A stretch of 21,584 nucleotides of DNA. Source: Pseudomonadota bacterium (GTDB taxonomy: Bacteria; Pseudomonadota; Alphaproteobacteria; Rhizobiales; Rhizobiaceae). The DNA lies in NCBI GenBank assembly GCA_023399635.1, contig JAEWOP010000166.1, positions 1-21,584 on the forward strand, given 5' to 3'. Shown in pieces: positions 14,460 through 21,584 of the stretch (position 1 is its first letter; every line of letters starts with the position of its first letter). The notes beneath the pieces are model-generated. The model was not told the DNA's origin. It did no database searches and saw only the letters and a list, made by a program, of their open reading frames with translations. The translations under genes and the position numbers were made by a program.

Positions 14460-14887
14460 GCTGAGACACCCTCTCCAGCCTCTTCCGTCCCAAAATTGAA
14501 GCTACCGACCCAAATCGAAAGCTTCCGTCCCAAAACGATGAAGAAGGCATGATTGATTTTATTGAGGAATTTGAAAAGTTGGGTCGATAGGGACGCTAGG
14601 GACGATAATTTTCCGTGCCTATAGCGCGAGACTGTTTTTGTTTTCCGTCCTATGCCTCCCCCTTCATTGCGCGCGCACGCGCTACATAAGGCGGAAACTT
14701 GCGTCCCTAGCGTCCCTAGCGTCCAAACCCATTGATTTCCCACACCCTTTGATTGGGATGGAAGCGGCAGGACCGCCCAGCCATCGTCCCTATCGTCCCA
14801 ATTCGAGCGGCTACGATGGCGCGACGGGCCTCTGATGGGCCGGGTGGCCGATACCGTAAGGCAAAGGGTCCGGGTGATCGCCGTCAC
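14456..14887 (-). CDS. Possible protein across the repeat region (143 codons), doubtful
   Basis: In favour: a GTG start overlapping the SF3 helicase stop (GTGA), a good GGAGGA seven bases before it, an ATGA overlap with the next gene at the end, and no internal stop over 143 codons. Against: composition is odd. It includes an Arg/Trp-rich N-terminus and repeats TLGTLGTQ and SSLASLSTQ that simply mirror DNA repeats. A 20-nt tandem repeat at the end changes frame each unit, so selection there is on DNA, not protein. It may be a real small protein over an origin, or an open frame kept only for translational coupling. No domain is recognised. Confidence 0.4.
   Translation of the reverse strand: MTAITRTLCLTVSATRPIRGPSRHRSRSNWDDRDDGWAVLPLPSQSKGVGNQWVWTLGTLGTQVSALCSACARNEGGGIGRKTKTVSRYRHGKLSSLASLSTQLFKFLNKINHAFFIVLGRKLSIWVGSFNFGTEEAGEGVSA
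14481..14540. repeat. Three tandem 20-bp iteron-like repeats
   Basis: Units at 14481-14500, 14501-14520 and 14521-14540, consensus GCTTCCGTCCCAAAACGAAA, with CGTCCC/CGACCC cores at 14486, 14506 and 14526, exactly 20 bp apart (about two helical turns). The following 14541-14580 is AT-rich. Twenty is not a multiple of three, so the repeat is not maintained by protein coding. Confidence 0.75.
14581..14607. repeat. Three tandem 9-bp repeats, GGGACGNTA
   Basis: Units GGGTCGATA (14581-14589), GGGACGCTA (14590-14598) and GGGACGATA (14599-14607). They are in inverse orientation to the CGTCCC cores on either side and border the AT-rich patch. Confidence 0.75.
14702..14728. repeat. Three tandem 9-bp repeats, CGTCCCTAG
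   Basis: CGTCCCTAG twice (14702-14710, 14711-14719), then CGTCCAAAC (14720-14728). It is the reverse complement of the cluster at 14581-14607, so the two form a large inverted pair about 95 bp apart. Confidence 0.75.
14785..14802. repeat. Two tandem 9-bp repeats, CGTCCCTAT
   Basis: CGTCCCTAT (14785-14793) and CGTCCCAAT (14794-14802), the same core and phasing as the cluster at 14702. Confidence 0.65.
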
Positions 14888-16692
14888 AGTTCGTCCTCCG
14901 GATGCGTATCGCGCGGAGGTGGGTAACGGTCGCCGTCGTCCGTCGAGTCGGATTTGCGGCCCATGAACTTATCAAGCACGCGGATGCCACGGTAGAGCGT
15001 CGTGCCGCTCTTCGACTTCCAGAACTGCTTCATTTCCTTCTGTGGGCTCTCCCACATCTTGCGCGTCTGGTCAGGCAGACGCCGCGAGAATGTGGATGCC
15101 TTGAAGTCAGGCAAGCCCTCCAGTCGCGCGAAGTTGGAGTAGCCGATGTGCATGTTCTCGGGCGTCTCGCTGTCATCCTCGCGCCCGGTAACCATGCATG
15201 CGCCACGGATAAAGGCGCCAAGAGGATCACTCTCCTGCCGATACTCCTCGGTTGCCGCCAGAACCTTATCGGGCGGCCTGAGGCCCATCGTGAGATAGTC
15301 GAGGGCGCCGGCAACCATCCATGCGAATACGCCATCAGCCTCCCGTCGCAACTTTTTCGGCAGTTCAGGATCCACCTGCTCTTTCGGCACCTGTATCTCG
15401 AAGAAGATCAGCATCACGCGTCGCCAGATGCCGTCCGAGTCATCAGTGATGATAGGCTTGTGATTGCCCTGAAGCACGATCTTGAACTGCGGTATCAGTT
15501 CGAAAAAGTCCTGATGCAGCCGCCGGACAGAGATCTTGTCGCCGCCGGTCAGCGTCTTGATCAGCGCATCCTTTAGCCGAACCCCCATCTCAGGTTCGGA
15601 GGCCGAGACCATGCGGGCGCCTGGCAGGCGGGCAAGGTCGGGCGTGGCCTCGCCGCCACCCTTCCGGCTGTCCCCGGCAAAGCTGTCGATCGAGAGCGAG
15701 ACGGCATAGTCGCCCAGGACGTCGACCATCAGATCAACGAGCGTCGACTTGCCGTTGCGGCCGGCACCATAGAAGAAGAGCAGGCATTGCTCGACGGTCA
15801 GCCCCAGAAGGCAGTATCCGAAGTATCTCTGCAGGAAGTGACGCAGGTCGACGTCCGGCATGATCTGCTTGAAGAACCGATCGAACTCCGGCGCCTGCGC
15901 CTCTGGGTCGAAATTCACTGGTGCCAGCTTGGTGATGAAGTCTCTCGGATCATGAGGATCTAGCCTCAGTTTCCATGTCGGCTTTCCGTCCTCCTGCGCC
16001 TGCACGAACCGCAGCGTGCCGCTCTTCGTGTTGACGGCATAAAGATCGAGGTTGAGGTCGTTGACGAGTTTCGCACAATGCGGGGCGGCCTCGGTCAGCA
16101 TGTTGTTGATCTTCGTGGTGCCTGCCGAGCTCTTCGCGTGGCTGTGGCGGGATGACATGCGGCCCGCTCGTGCCTTGTCCGCATCGCGCATGGCGGCGAC
16201 GCGGTCTTCCATCCTCTGGTAGCGCTCCAGATCCTCGGCCCTCCATTTCTTGTCTGGCTTGCCCATCTCCTTCATCTCGGCGAGCGCCAGGCGGCCATCC
16301 TCGATCGCCGTCCGCTCCTCCTCCTCGGCATCGAGCATGATGGCTTCATCGTCGATGAATTCGGCGGTCTTCTGCGCAAGAGGGCGGACGACGGAACCAT
16401 CCTCGTCCTCCTTCCATCGCCTCCCGTCATAGCCATGCCAGCCGACGCGCGCGACATAGAGGATCTTGTGGCCGTAGCGGGTGAGCAGCCGGTTCGCATT
16501 GCCGATGTCAGTCTCTGGCAAGGCAGAGCATTCCTCGAGCAGCTCTTCAGGAGAAAGCACAAGGGCGGGCTCGCGCGCACCGGCATCCTCAACAATCAAA
16601 GGGTCCGGGTGATCGTCGAAATATCGCCGCTGCCCTTCCGCTCTCGCGATCATCTCCGCGACAGCGGCCGGTATGTTCACATGCTGATTCAC
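14884..16692 (-). CDS. SF3 helicase, phage/plasmid primase P4 (D5-like) type
   Basis: A GTG start at 16690-16692 gives 602 aa, beginning one base after the primase stop. The N-terminal 270 residues contain the D5-type region (ARVGWHGYDGRRWKEDEDGS at 81-100). The C-terminal half is an SF3 helicase: Walker A YGAGRNGKST at 308-317, SASEPEMG at 363-370 (Walker B region), and the sensor GNHKPII at 409-415 followed by GIWRRVMLIFFE. These are hallmarks of P4 alpha / D5 replicative helicases, which open the origin and unwind DNA. The Zn/Toprim primase part is on the separate upstream gene, so primase and helicase are split here. Confidence 0.92.
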   Translation of the reverse strand: MNQHVNIPAAVAEMIARAEGQRRYFDDHPDPLIVEDAGAREPALVLSPEELLEECSALPETDIGNANRLLTRYGHKILYVARVGWHGYDGRRWKEDEDGSVVRPLAQKTAEFIDDEAIMLDAEEEERTAIEDGRLALAEMKEMGKPDKKWRAEDLERYQRMEDRVAAMRDADKARAGRMSSRHSHAKSSAGTTKINNMLTEAAPHCAKLVNDLNLDLYAVNTKSGTLRFVQAQEDGKPTWKLRLDPHDPRDFITKLAPVNFDPEAQAPEFDRFFKQIMPDVDLRHFLQRYFGYCLLGLTVEQCLLFFYGAGRNGKSTLVDLMVDVLGDYAVSLSIDSFAGDSRKGGGEATPDLARLPGARMVSASEPEMGVRLKDALIKTLTGGDKISVRRLHQDFFELIPQFKIVLQGNHKPIITDDSDGIWRRVMLIFFEIQVPKEQVDPELPKKLRREADGVFAWMVAGALDYLTMGLRPPDKVLAATEEYRQESDPLGAFIRGACMVTGREDDSETPENMHIGYSNFARLEGLPDFKASTFSRRLPDQTRKMWESPQKEMKQFWKSKSGTTLYRGIRVLDKFMGRKSDSTDDGDRYPPPRDTHPEDEL

Positions 16693-16693
16693 G

Positions 16694-17917
16694 TCATGCC
16701 CCCGTCATGCAGTCTGCAAAGTCGCGACCTTCCGGCGGCCAGATGGTGGTGACGCGCCGCCCCTCTCGCACCAGTCGCTTCTCCGCCCGTGCCATGGCGG
16801 CCGCGGTGAAAACGATCTCGCTGTCTCCATCGGCCAGCAGCACCACGCTCTCCACGTGCTCCGGAACCTGCATGGCATCATCCGGTCCCTGATCTGCTCG
16901 CGGCTCCGGACCCTGAATGATCACGGCGCGCTCGCGTCCGCGAACGTCTGCCTTCTTCAGTGTCGGATGTTTGAAGTTCGAGCTCGCCTCTGCAGGCCCC
17001 GAAAGATTGCCGATGTCACCGGCGGCGAAATAGAAGGTGTCGGCGCGGAAGCCCTCGGCGCCAGCAATGGCGATCCCGTTCTCGATCCCCTCGCCGCCAA
17101 CCCATCGTCTCGATGTCATCAGCCCGAAGAGCGGAATGAGCCCACCCTTCTTCACGCCGCGCATCTTCTTCGTCGGCAGGGGCTGACCCTTGGCGTCGAG
17201 GCCCAGATCGGGCCGGAACTTCGGATCCTGATCAAGGTCGATCCATGTCTGGTGGCAACCGATGATGCGGTGGTCCAGATTGACGATCGGCGCCACCATG
17301 GCCGGCCCGCAGTATCGCTCCGCGGCATAGCCCCGATCATCCTTGCCGTGCCAGTATGTCAGCCGCGCCGCAAACCGCAGGTTGGCGAACACCTCAGGGG
17401 CCGGCGTGAAGCCGGTCCGTCGATTGAGGTACGAGGAGACGACGCCGTCGACATCTTCCCCGGCGCCAAGATAGATGCCGCGCGCCTGGTTGATCTCGCG
17501 TTCACGGAAGGCATTCTGTTGCTCTTCGTTCTGCGCCGCCCGCTCCTCGTTCCGACTCTTGCGCTCGGCGATCCGCTCAAGACGCGCCGCTCGCTCTTCG
17601 TCCGTCTCCCGCTCGTGCTCATCCGGAACCGGCTTTCCCAGCGCATCGGAACAGGCGGCCAGTAGGCCGGATCTTACGGAAAGATCATGGCCTCCAGCCA
17701 GCGCCATCAGCGCGATCCCGTCACGACCCTTTCCTCCGCACTGGCGGCAATTGAAAGCCTGAAGACGAGGATTGACCGAGAAGCGGTCAGTGCCGCCGCA
17801 AGATGGGCACGGGCCGGCGTAGTTCTTCGAGGTAACAGGAATGCCAAGCGACAGCGCCGCTTCGGTCACCGTGACCTCGCGCGCTTCCTCGATAAAGAGA
17901 TCAGTGACGGCGCTCAC
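16694..17917 (-). CDS. DNA primase, zinc-finger plus Toprim (P4-type)
   Basis: A GTG start at 17915-17917 is chosen because it forms a GTGA overlap with the stop of the upstream gene; the open frame extends back to 18187 only as a shadow of that gene. The 407-aa protein has a zinc ribbon, CPSCGGTDRF with C37/C40 and FNCRQCGGKG with C57/C60, then a highly charged helical linker (about 98-145). A Toprim domain follows, with GGEGIENGIA at 274-283, LLADGDSE at 360-367 (DxD) and GRDFADCM near the end. It should make RNA primers for the SF3 helicase encoded next. Confidence 0.92.
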   Translation of the reverse strand: MSAVTDLFIEEAREVTVTEAALSLGIPVTSKNYAGPCPSCGGTDRFSVNPRLQAFNCRQCGGKGRDGIALMALAGGHDLSVRSGLLAACSDALGKPVPDEHERETDEERAARLERIAERKSRNEERAAQNEEQQNAFREREINQARGIYLGAGEDVDGVVSSYLNRRTGFTPAPEVFANLRFAARLTYWHGKDDRGYAAERYCGPAMVAPIVNLDHRIIGCHQTWIDLDQDPKFRPDLGLDAKGQPLPTKKMRGVKKGGLIPLFGLMTSRRWVGGEGIENGIAIAGAEGFRADTFYFAAGDIGNLSGPAEASSNFKHPTLKKADVRGRERAVIIQGPEPRADQGPDDAMQVPEHVESVVLLADGDSEIVFTAAAMARAEKRLVREGRRVTTIWPPEGRDFADCMTGA

Positions 17918-18246
17918 GCCATTGCCCCGCTCATCGGCACATTTGCATACATCCGGCAGGCGTCGAGATCGTCCTCCTGGGCAATCCGCACGACGCCCTG
18001 CCGCTGCAGCATCGAAAGCGCCACGTCGAGATCGTAACCGACCTGCGTGGATCCCCAGTTCTCCCGGTTGACGGCGATGAAGGGCGTGCCAGGCCGGACG
18101 CCGCGCAACTGGATGGCGCGCGTCACATTGCGGAAGCCCTGGATGTGCGGCGGCACCAGCCCGTTCTCTTTCGCCGCATGGAAGCACTCGAAGAGCGTCG
18201 GCGCGACTATCAGGAGGATCCGGTCGCGTTTCATCAGCTTGATCAT
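17914..18246 (-). CDS. Unknown small protein of the replication operon
   Basis: Start chosen at the ATG 18244-18246 (MIKLMKRDRILLIVAPTLFE), which overlaps the preceding stop by one base with AGGTGG nearby; 110 aa. A GTG three codons upstream is also open. The protein has RVRPGTPFIAVNRENWGSTQ and a C-terminal ALSMLQRQGVVRIAQEDDLD helix. LLIVAPTLFECFHAAKENGL looks like a first alpha/beta unit, but no family is recognised. The stop overlaps the primase GTG (GTGA), so the two are translationally coupled. Confidence 0.75.
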   Translation of the reverse strand: MIKLMKRDRILLIVAPTLFECFHAAKENGLVPPHIQGFRNVTRAIQLRGVRPGTPFIAVNRENWGSTQVGYDLDVALSMLQRQGVVRIAQEDDLDACRMYANVPMSGAMA

Positions 18247-18665
18247 CACACCCACCTTTGCGTCAGTACGAGTTTCTGGAGTTCGGGTTCGGGATGCGGC
18301 AGCACGCTCTCCCGCGCATGCGGCTCCGCAGGCTGTGACGGAGCGCCGGCAAGCATCTCCGCCATGCGGGCCTTGTGGCGATGCACCCAGTCAAGGATCC
18401 TCGCCTCGTCGGCTTCGTCGAGATAGTCGATCCCGCCCCTCAGGCGCCGTTCGCGCCACGCCCATTCTGCGGCGGAAGCCTTGGCTCCGCCGCTGGAGTA
18501 CCAGATGCCACGGCACTTCATGCCGTTCTCGATCGCAAGGATCTCCATGGGCTCGGAGATCACGCGGACCCACTTCGGCGAATTGCTGGGAGCGCAGCAG
18601 AGCAGATCCGCCAGCGCTTCCTCCGGGCGGTCGGTGACGATGGTGAAGCGGATGCGCTCATGCAT
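18246..18665 (-). CDS. Unknown protein of the replication operon (139 aa)
   Basis: Starts MHERIRFTIVTDRPEEALAD with an 8-base overlap onto the methyltransferase stop. It includes NGMKCRGIWYSSGGAKASAA and EWAWRERRLRGGIDYLDEAD, a Trp/Arg-rich helical segment, and a Pro/Glu-rich C-terminus. No motif that fixes a function is seen. Context places it among DNA-modification and replication genes. Confidence 0.75.
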   Translation of the reverse strand: MHERIRFTIVTDRPEEALADLLCCAPSNSPKWVRVISEPMEILAIENGMKCRGIWYSSGGAKASAAEWAWRERRLRGGIDYLDEADEARILDWVHRHKARMAEMLAGAPSQPAEPHARESVLPHPEPELQKLVLTQRWV

Positions 18666-19662
18666 CTTCCGCCTCCCTCGCCTGCTCGGGATCCTCGAAC
18701 AGGCGCTCTTCCTGCGGCTTGTCTAGCTCGGCGAGATTGCGCACCGCCTGCGCGTAATAGGACGGCTTCAGTTCGAAACCGATTCCACGCCGGCCCATGT
18801 CCACTGCGGCGAAAACCTCCGATCCTATTCCGAGGAAGGGCGTCAGCACCGTCTCGCCTGGCGCTGACCACAGATCGAGGCATCGCTCGATGACGTCGAG
18901 CTGCAGTGGCGAGATGTGCTGCTCGTCCTTGTGGTCGCGCGCCATGCGGTATTGCAGCGTGCGCGTCTGGCGGATGTCAGACCAGACCGGCGAGGCGTAG
19001 CGTTGCCACACCAGAACAGACCGCCACATGTCGAACGGCCACGGCTTCTGCCCTGGGTTCATCCCCCGGCAATAACGCTCGTAGCCGTCCTGGCTGATGT
19101 CCAGCCCCTCGCCATGGAAGGTATCGAACATGCCGCTCACCGGCTCGGCATTGTCTCCGGGCTTGCGGAAGGTGACGACATAGTCGGCCAGCCCCATCCC
19201 GGAGAGCGTCGAGTCCTTCATGATCTGCTTGTGCAGGAGCCGGATGCTCTTCGTTCGCTGCTGCGCCACAACCGGATCTTTCCAGATGCAGACCTCGGAA
19301 TGGAAGATCCAGCCTGCAGCCTGGTAGGCGCGGATCACCTCGCCACGGAAGTCGCGCATGCCGATGAAGCCATCGCGGTTCTTCGATGTCGGCAGCTGCA
19401 TGCAGTGAACCGAGTGCAGCCGCCCCGGCTTCGTCACGCGCAGCAGCTCGTCGATCAGGAAGCCGTAGTGTCGCCAGAAATCCGCGCCATCATTGTTGGA
19501 GATGTCCCGGTCATAGTTCGAGAAGCGGTAGAGCCCCTCGAACGGCGGCGAGTGGATGCCGAAGTGAACGCTGGCATCCGGAACGGCGCGGATCAGGTCG
19601 CAGCAGTCGCCCTGGTAGATGGCATAGCGATCGGTGATCAGCTGGTCGACGGCGTTGATCAT
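18658..19662 (-). CDS. DNA methyltransferase (N4-cytosine/N6-adenine, beta class)
   Basis: The ATG at 19660-19662 overlaps the helicase stop (ATGA); 334 aa. Motif IV is HSPPFEGLY (SPPF at 38-41) in the N-terminal half, and motif I is TPFLGIGSEVFAA at 274-286 with RRGIGFELKPSYYAQA after it. This order (IV before I) is that of beta-class amino-methyltransferases. SPP[FY] suggests N4-cytosine or N6-adenine as product. No restriction endonuclease gene is nearby, so it is probably an orphan enzyme for self-protection or regulation. Confidence 0.9.
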   Translation of the reverse strand: MINAVDQLITDRYAIYQGDCCDLIRAVPDASVHFGIHSPPFEGLYRFSNYDRDISNNDGADFWRHYGFLIDELLRVTKPGRLHSVHCMQLPTSKNRDGFIGMRDFRGEVIRAYQAAGWIFHSEVCIWKDPVVAQQRTKSIRLLHKQIMKDSTLSGMGLADYVVTFRKPGDNAEPVSGMFDTFHGEGLDISQDGYERYCRGMNPGQKPWPFDMWRSVLVWQRYASPVWSDIRQTRTLQYRMARDHKDEQHISPLQLDVIERCLDLWSAPGETVLTPFLGIGSEVFAAVDMGRRGIGFELKPSYYAQAVRNLAELDKPQEERLFEDPEQAREAEDA

Positions 19663-21044
19663 GCAGCTTTCCCGGTCATCCAGTGGGGAATGGTCATCGC
19701 CTTGGCGGGCGAATAGTCGGGCACGTCGCGGGAAAGGCCCCGCACCGCTTCGGAAGAGAGGTCCGCCATATGCCGCACCAAGGCTTCCGCCATGCGTTCG
19801 GCATCCTCTTCCTTGCGGCGCAGGTTGGAGACGACGGCGCCCTCGCGCTCGTCGGCAATGAAATGCGCGTTGACTGGCTGGGCTTGGCCGAAGCGCCAGA
19901 ACCGGCGGATCGCCTGATAGACCTGTTCGAAACTGTCATTCAGCCCGACGAAGCCGGTATCGGCACAGTGCTGCCAGTTCATGCCGAATCCGGCGATAGA
20001 CGGCTTGGTGATCAGGTGCGTGATGCGCCCGTCGGAGAAGGCTTTGAGCTTGCGTTCCTTATCGCCTTCCGTGTCGGATCCAGACAGGTTGACGGCGCCG
20101 GGGATCATCTTCGCCAGCATCTCGGCTTCGCTGTTGAGGTTGCACCACCAGACGAACGGCCGATCCTTCGGCGTCATGGCAACTGCCATGTTGACACGGC
20201 TCTCGACGCTGTCGCGCCGCACTGCCAGCCGCTCCGAAAGGCTCTTCGCTTCCATCGGAAAGAGCAGGCCGGTTTCGAGGTTCGGCTTGTATTCCGCCTG
20301 CACCGTATGATGGTGGTAGTTGAGCGGCGGCAGGTCATAACCCCCGTCGGAATAGCCGAGATCGGAGGGCTTGCGCAGCATCACCGCCCAGGAGGCCATC
20401 CAGCGCCAAAAATCATCCTCGGCGTGTCCCTTCAGGCGCCACTTCTTCGTGTCGCCACCATCGTGGACAAAGAAGGTCGCCAGCATGTCGGTGAAGCGCA
20501 TTACCCCCAGGAACTCGGCGTGGTTGCCGAGCTCCATGAAGTCGTTCGGCGCAGGCGTGGCAGTGGCGGCGAGCCGGAACGGTACGCGATGGCATTCGGT
20601 CACCAGCTTCGTGCGGTAATGCCCGTCGACATTCTTTAGGATCGAGCTCTCGTCGAGCGCCACGCCGCCAAAGCCGGAAAGATCGAAGTGATCGAGTTTC
20701 TGATAGTTGGAAATGTCGATCGCGCCTTCGCCGCGCGCGCTCACCACCTGCGCGGAGATGGAGAACTTCTCAGCCTCGCGCATATGCTGGTGGCTGACGG
20801 CGAGCGGCGCCAGAAGAAGGACTGGGCGGCCGGTGAAGCTCGACACCTGGTGCGCCCAGACCAGCTCCATCAGTGTCTTGCCGAGACCGGTCCCGGCAAA
20901 GATCGCCGCCCGCCCCCGACGCAGCGCCCATCGCGTGATGTCACGCTGATGCGGGAACAGGAATTCCGGAAGCTCTATCGTGCCGGTGATGCCGGTGGAT
21001 GGATCGAGGATCCGCTTCTGTTCGAGGAAGGTCTTGTAGTCCAT
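19659..21044 (-). CDS. SNF2-like DEAD/DEAH helicase
   Basis: The ATG at 21042-21044 is chosen (MDYKTFLEQKRILDPSTGIT), overlapping the GcrA-like stop by one base, with GGGAGG about nine bases upstream; 461 aa. Motifs: PHQRDI at 31-36, Walker A AGTGLGKT at 50-57, DESS at 131-134 (motif II), TATPAPND at 161-168 (motif III), and QAIRRFWRFGQ near the C-terminus (motif VI). This is a complete SF2/SNF2-type ATPase of the kind found next to methyltransferases in alphaproteobacterial phages. It may remodel or recombine phage DNA. Confidence 0.9.
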   Translation of the reverse strand: MDYKTFLEQKRILDPSTGITGTIELPEFLFPHQRDITRWALRRGRAAIFAGTGLGKTLMELVWAHQVSSFTGRPVLLLAPLAVSHQHMREAEKFSISAQVVSARGEGAIDISNYQKLDHFDLSGFGGVALDESSILKNVDGHYRTKLVTECHRVPFRLAATATPAPNDFMELGNHAEFLGVMRFTDMLATFFVHDGGDTKKWRLKGHAEDDFWRWMASWAVMLRKPSDLGYSDGGYDLPPLNYHHHTVQAEYKPNLETGLLFPMEAKSLSERLAVRRDSVESRVNMAVAMTPKDRPFVWWCNLNSEAEMLAKMIPGAVNLSGSDTEGDKERKLKAFSDGRITHLITKPSIAGFGMNWQHCADTGFVGLNDSFEQVYQAIRRFWRFGQAQPVNAHFIADEREGAVVSNLRRKEEDAERMAEALVRHMADLSSEAVRGLSRDVPDYSPAKAMTIPHWMTGKAA

Positions 21045-21584
21045 CAGGCGTCCCTCCCCGCCGCGACGGCCATATGCGCGTCGCAATAAGCGTTCAGCGG
21101 ATCGGTCTCTGCGCCACAGCAAGGCATGTCCGGCCCGGAGTTGTCCTCGAAGCAAACCAGCGGAAACCGGCACTCGTGACGTCCAAGTGCAGCAAACGGC
21201 TTCGGATCAACGCCCGCCAGACGAAACCGGGAAAGGTCCGATCGGGCACCGCGCTCTGCTCCCTCGACCCATGGCGAAACGTGGTGCATGTCCGGGTTCG
21301 GATCAGCGACCGGCGAAGCTATGGCCGCAGCGCGGGCCTTCCGGATCGCGGGTACGTTGAAGGAATTGAGGCGGGATGATCTCGCTTGCGACGGGCCAGG
21401 CGAGGTGGCCGGAGCCGAAGCCTTGCGGGCTCGGGCCGGCCGCTGTGGCAGCCCACCCTTCATCCGGTAGATCTTGCTGATGACGGCGTTCCGAGAGCAG
21501 TTCAGGCGGCGGGCAATGGCGCTTGCTGGCTGGCCGTCCAGCCACATTTCCTTCATGACTGCCGTGTTTTGCTCCGTCCAGCTG
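21044..21584 (-). CDS. GcrA-like cell-cycle regulator (5' end beyond right edge)
   Basis: Visible protein begins SWTEQNTAVMKEMWLDGQPA, open to the right edge; the true start should lie only a few codons outside, since GcrA proteins begin (M)xWTxxxxxxLKxxW. The helix-turn-helix ASAIARRLNCSRNAVISKIY follows at once. The middle is basic and Pro/Ser-rich, and the C-terminus has CRFPLV...MPCCGAET...YCDAHM, the conserved Cys-rich ending of the GcrA family. Cellular GcrA binds the housekeeping sigma factor and acts at CcrM-methylated GANTC promoters. A phage copy may redirect host transcription or switch on the operon it heads. Confidence 0.9.
   Translation of the reverse strand, partial: SWTEQNTAVMKEMWLDGQPASAIARRLNCSRNAVISKIYRMKGGLPQRPARARKASAPATSPGPSQARSSRLNSFNVPAIRKARAAAIASPVADPNPDMHHVSPWVEGAERGARSDLSRFRLAGVDPKPFAALGRHECRFPLVCFEDNSGPDMPCCGAETDPLNAYCDAHMAVAAGRDA

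Larger units (their letters stand above)
14481..14802. other. Candidate phage replication origin (iteron array with AT-rich patch)
   Basis: Four clusters of repeats with one CGTCCC core surround an AT-rich segment (about 14541-14580, with runs such as GATTGATTTTATTG). The region lies immediately downstream of the primase and SF3 helicase genes. P4-type helicases bind iterons near their own genes to start replication, so this is a natural origin candidate. Function is inferred; a regulatory operator is the main alternative. Confidence 0.4.

Noticed and set aside
14481..14802. CRISPR array
   Set aside because: Repeat units are 9 or 20 bp in direct tandem without spacers of regular length, and no cas gene is near.
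17918..18187. N-terminal extension of the primase frame back to 18187
   Set aside because: It is an out-of-frame reading of the 110-aa gene; the GTG at 17917 with a GTGA overlap is the better start.
21045..21173. N-terminal extension of the SNF2-like helicase back to 21173
   Set aside because: It runs through the GcrA-like gene in another frame and is Arg-rich; MDYKTF at 21044 has a Shine-Dalgarno and a stop overlap.
1..21584. tRNA genes, integrase, repressor, lysis genes
   Set aside because: I looked for clover-leaf patterns and typical motifs and saw none; they may lie outside the window.

Overview
This window looks like part of a temperate siphovirus-type prophage, or the matching phage genome, of an alphaproteobacterium, most likely in the Rhizobiales (Rhizobium/Agrobacterium/Sinorhizobium relatives). 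The signs are high-GC coding sequence, a GcrA-family regulator (a family restricted to alphaproteobacteria), tail chaperone genes of the gene-transfer-agent type, and an HNH gene of the MGRLKTL type. These assignments come from reading the sequence; no database was searched.

All genes but one lie on the minus strand, so transcription runs from high to low coordinates. The upstream (high-coordinate) third is a regulation and replication block: GcrA-like regulator (cut by the right edge), SNF2-like helicase, DNA methyltransferase, two unknown proteins, a zinc-finger/Toprim primase, and an SF3 (P4/D5-type) helicase. Nearly every junction is a 1-8 nt stop/start overlap, so this is one tightly coupled operon. 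After the SF3 helicase comes a 430-bp stretch with four clusters of short repeats sharing a CGTCCC core and an AT-rich patch. It resembles an iteron-type origin, but it also carries an open frame. A conserved-looking unknown protein of 265 aa and an intrinsic terminator close this block near 13.56 kb.

From 13.53 kb leftwards runs the virion-assembly block in canonical HK97-like order: HNH endonuclease, small unknown, small and large terminase, portal, prohead protease, major capsid protein, small linker protein, Ig-like (decoration) protein, head-tail connector, head-tail adaptor, short unknown, HK97 gp10-like, DUF3168-type tail completion, major tail tube, two tail assembly chaperones, tape measure (624 aa), two tail-tip proteins, a DUF6950-type cysteine protein, and the first ~51 codons of a tail-tip/host-specificity protein running off the left edge. 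Together they make a DNA-packaging motor, an icosahedral head, a connector and a long non-contractile tail.

The most notable points are: (i) a probable -1 frameshift joining the two tail chaperone genes, with a 50-aa gene at 3898-4050 that is easy to miss; (ii) one small plus-strand gene with its own promoter-like sequence and good Shine-Dalgarno, placed between two tail genes; (iii) the iteron-like repeat region; (iv) a GcrA-like factor co-transcribed with a DNA methyltransferase. No integrase, repressor, lysis gene, tRNA or CRISPR array is visible in the window.
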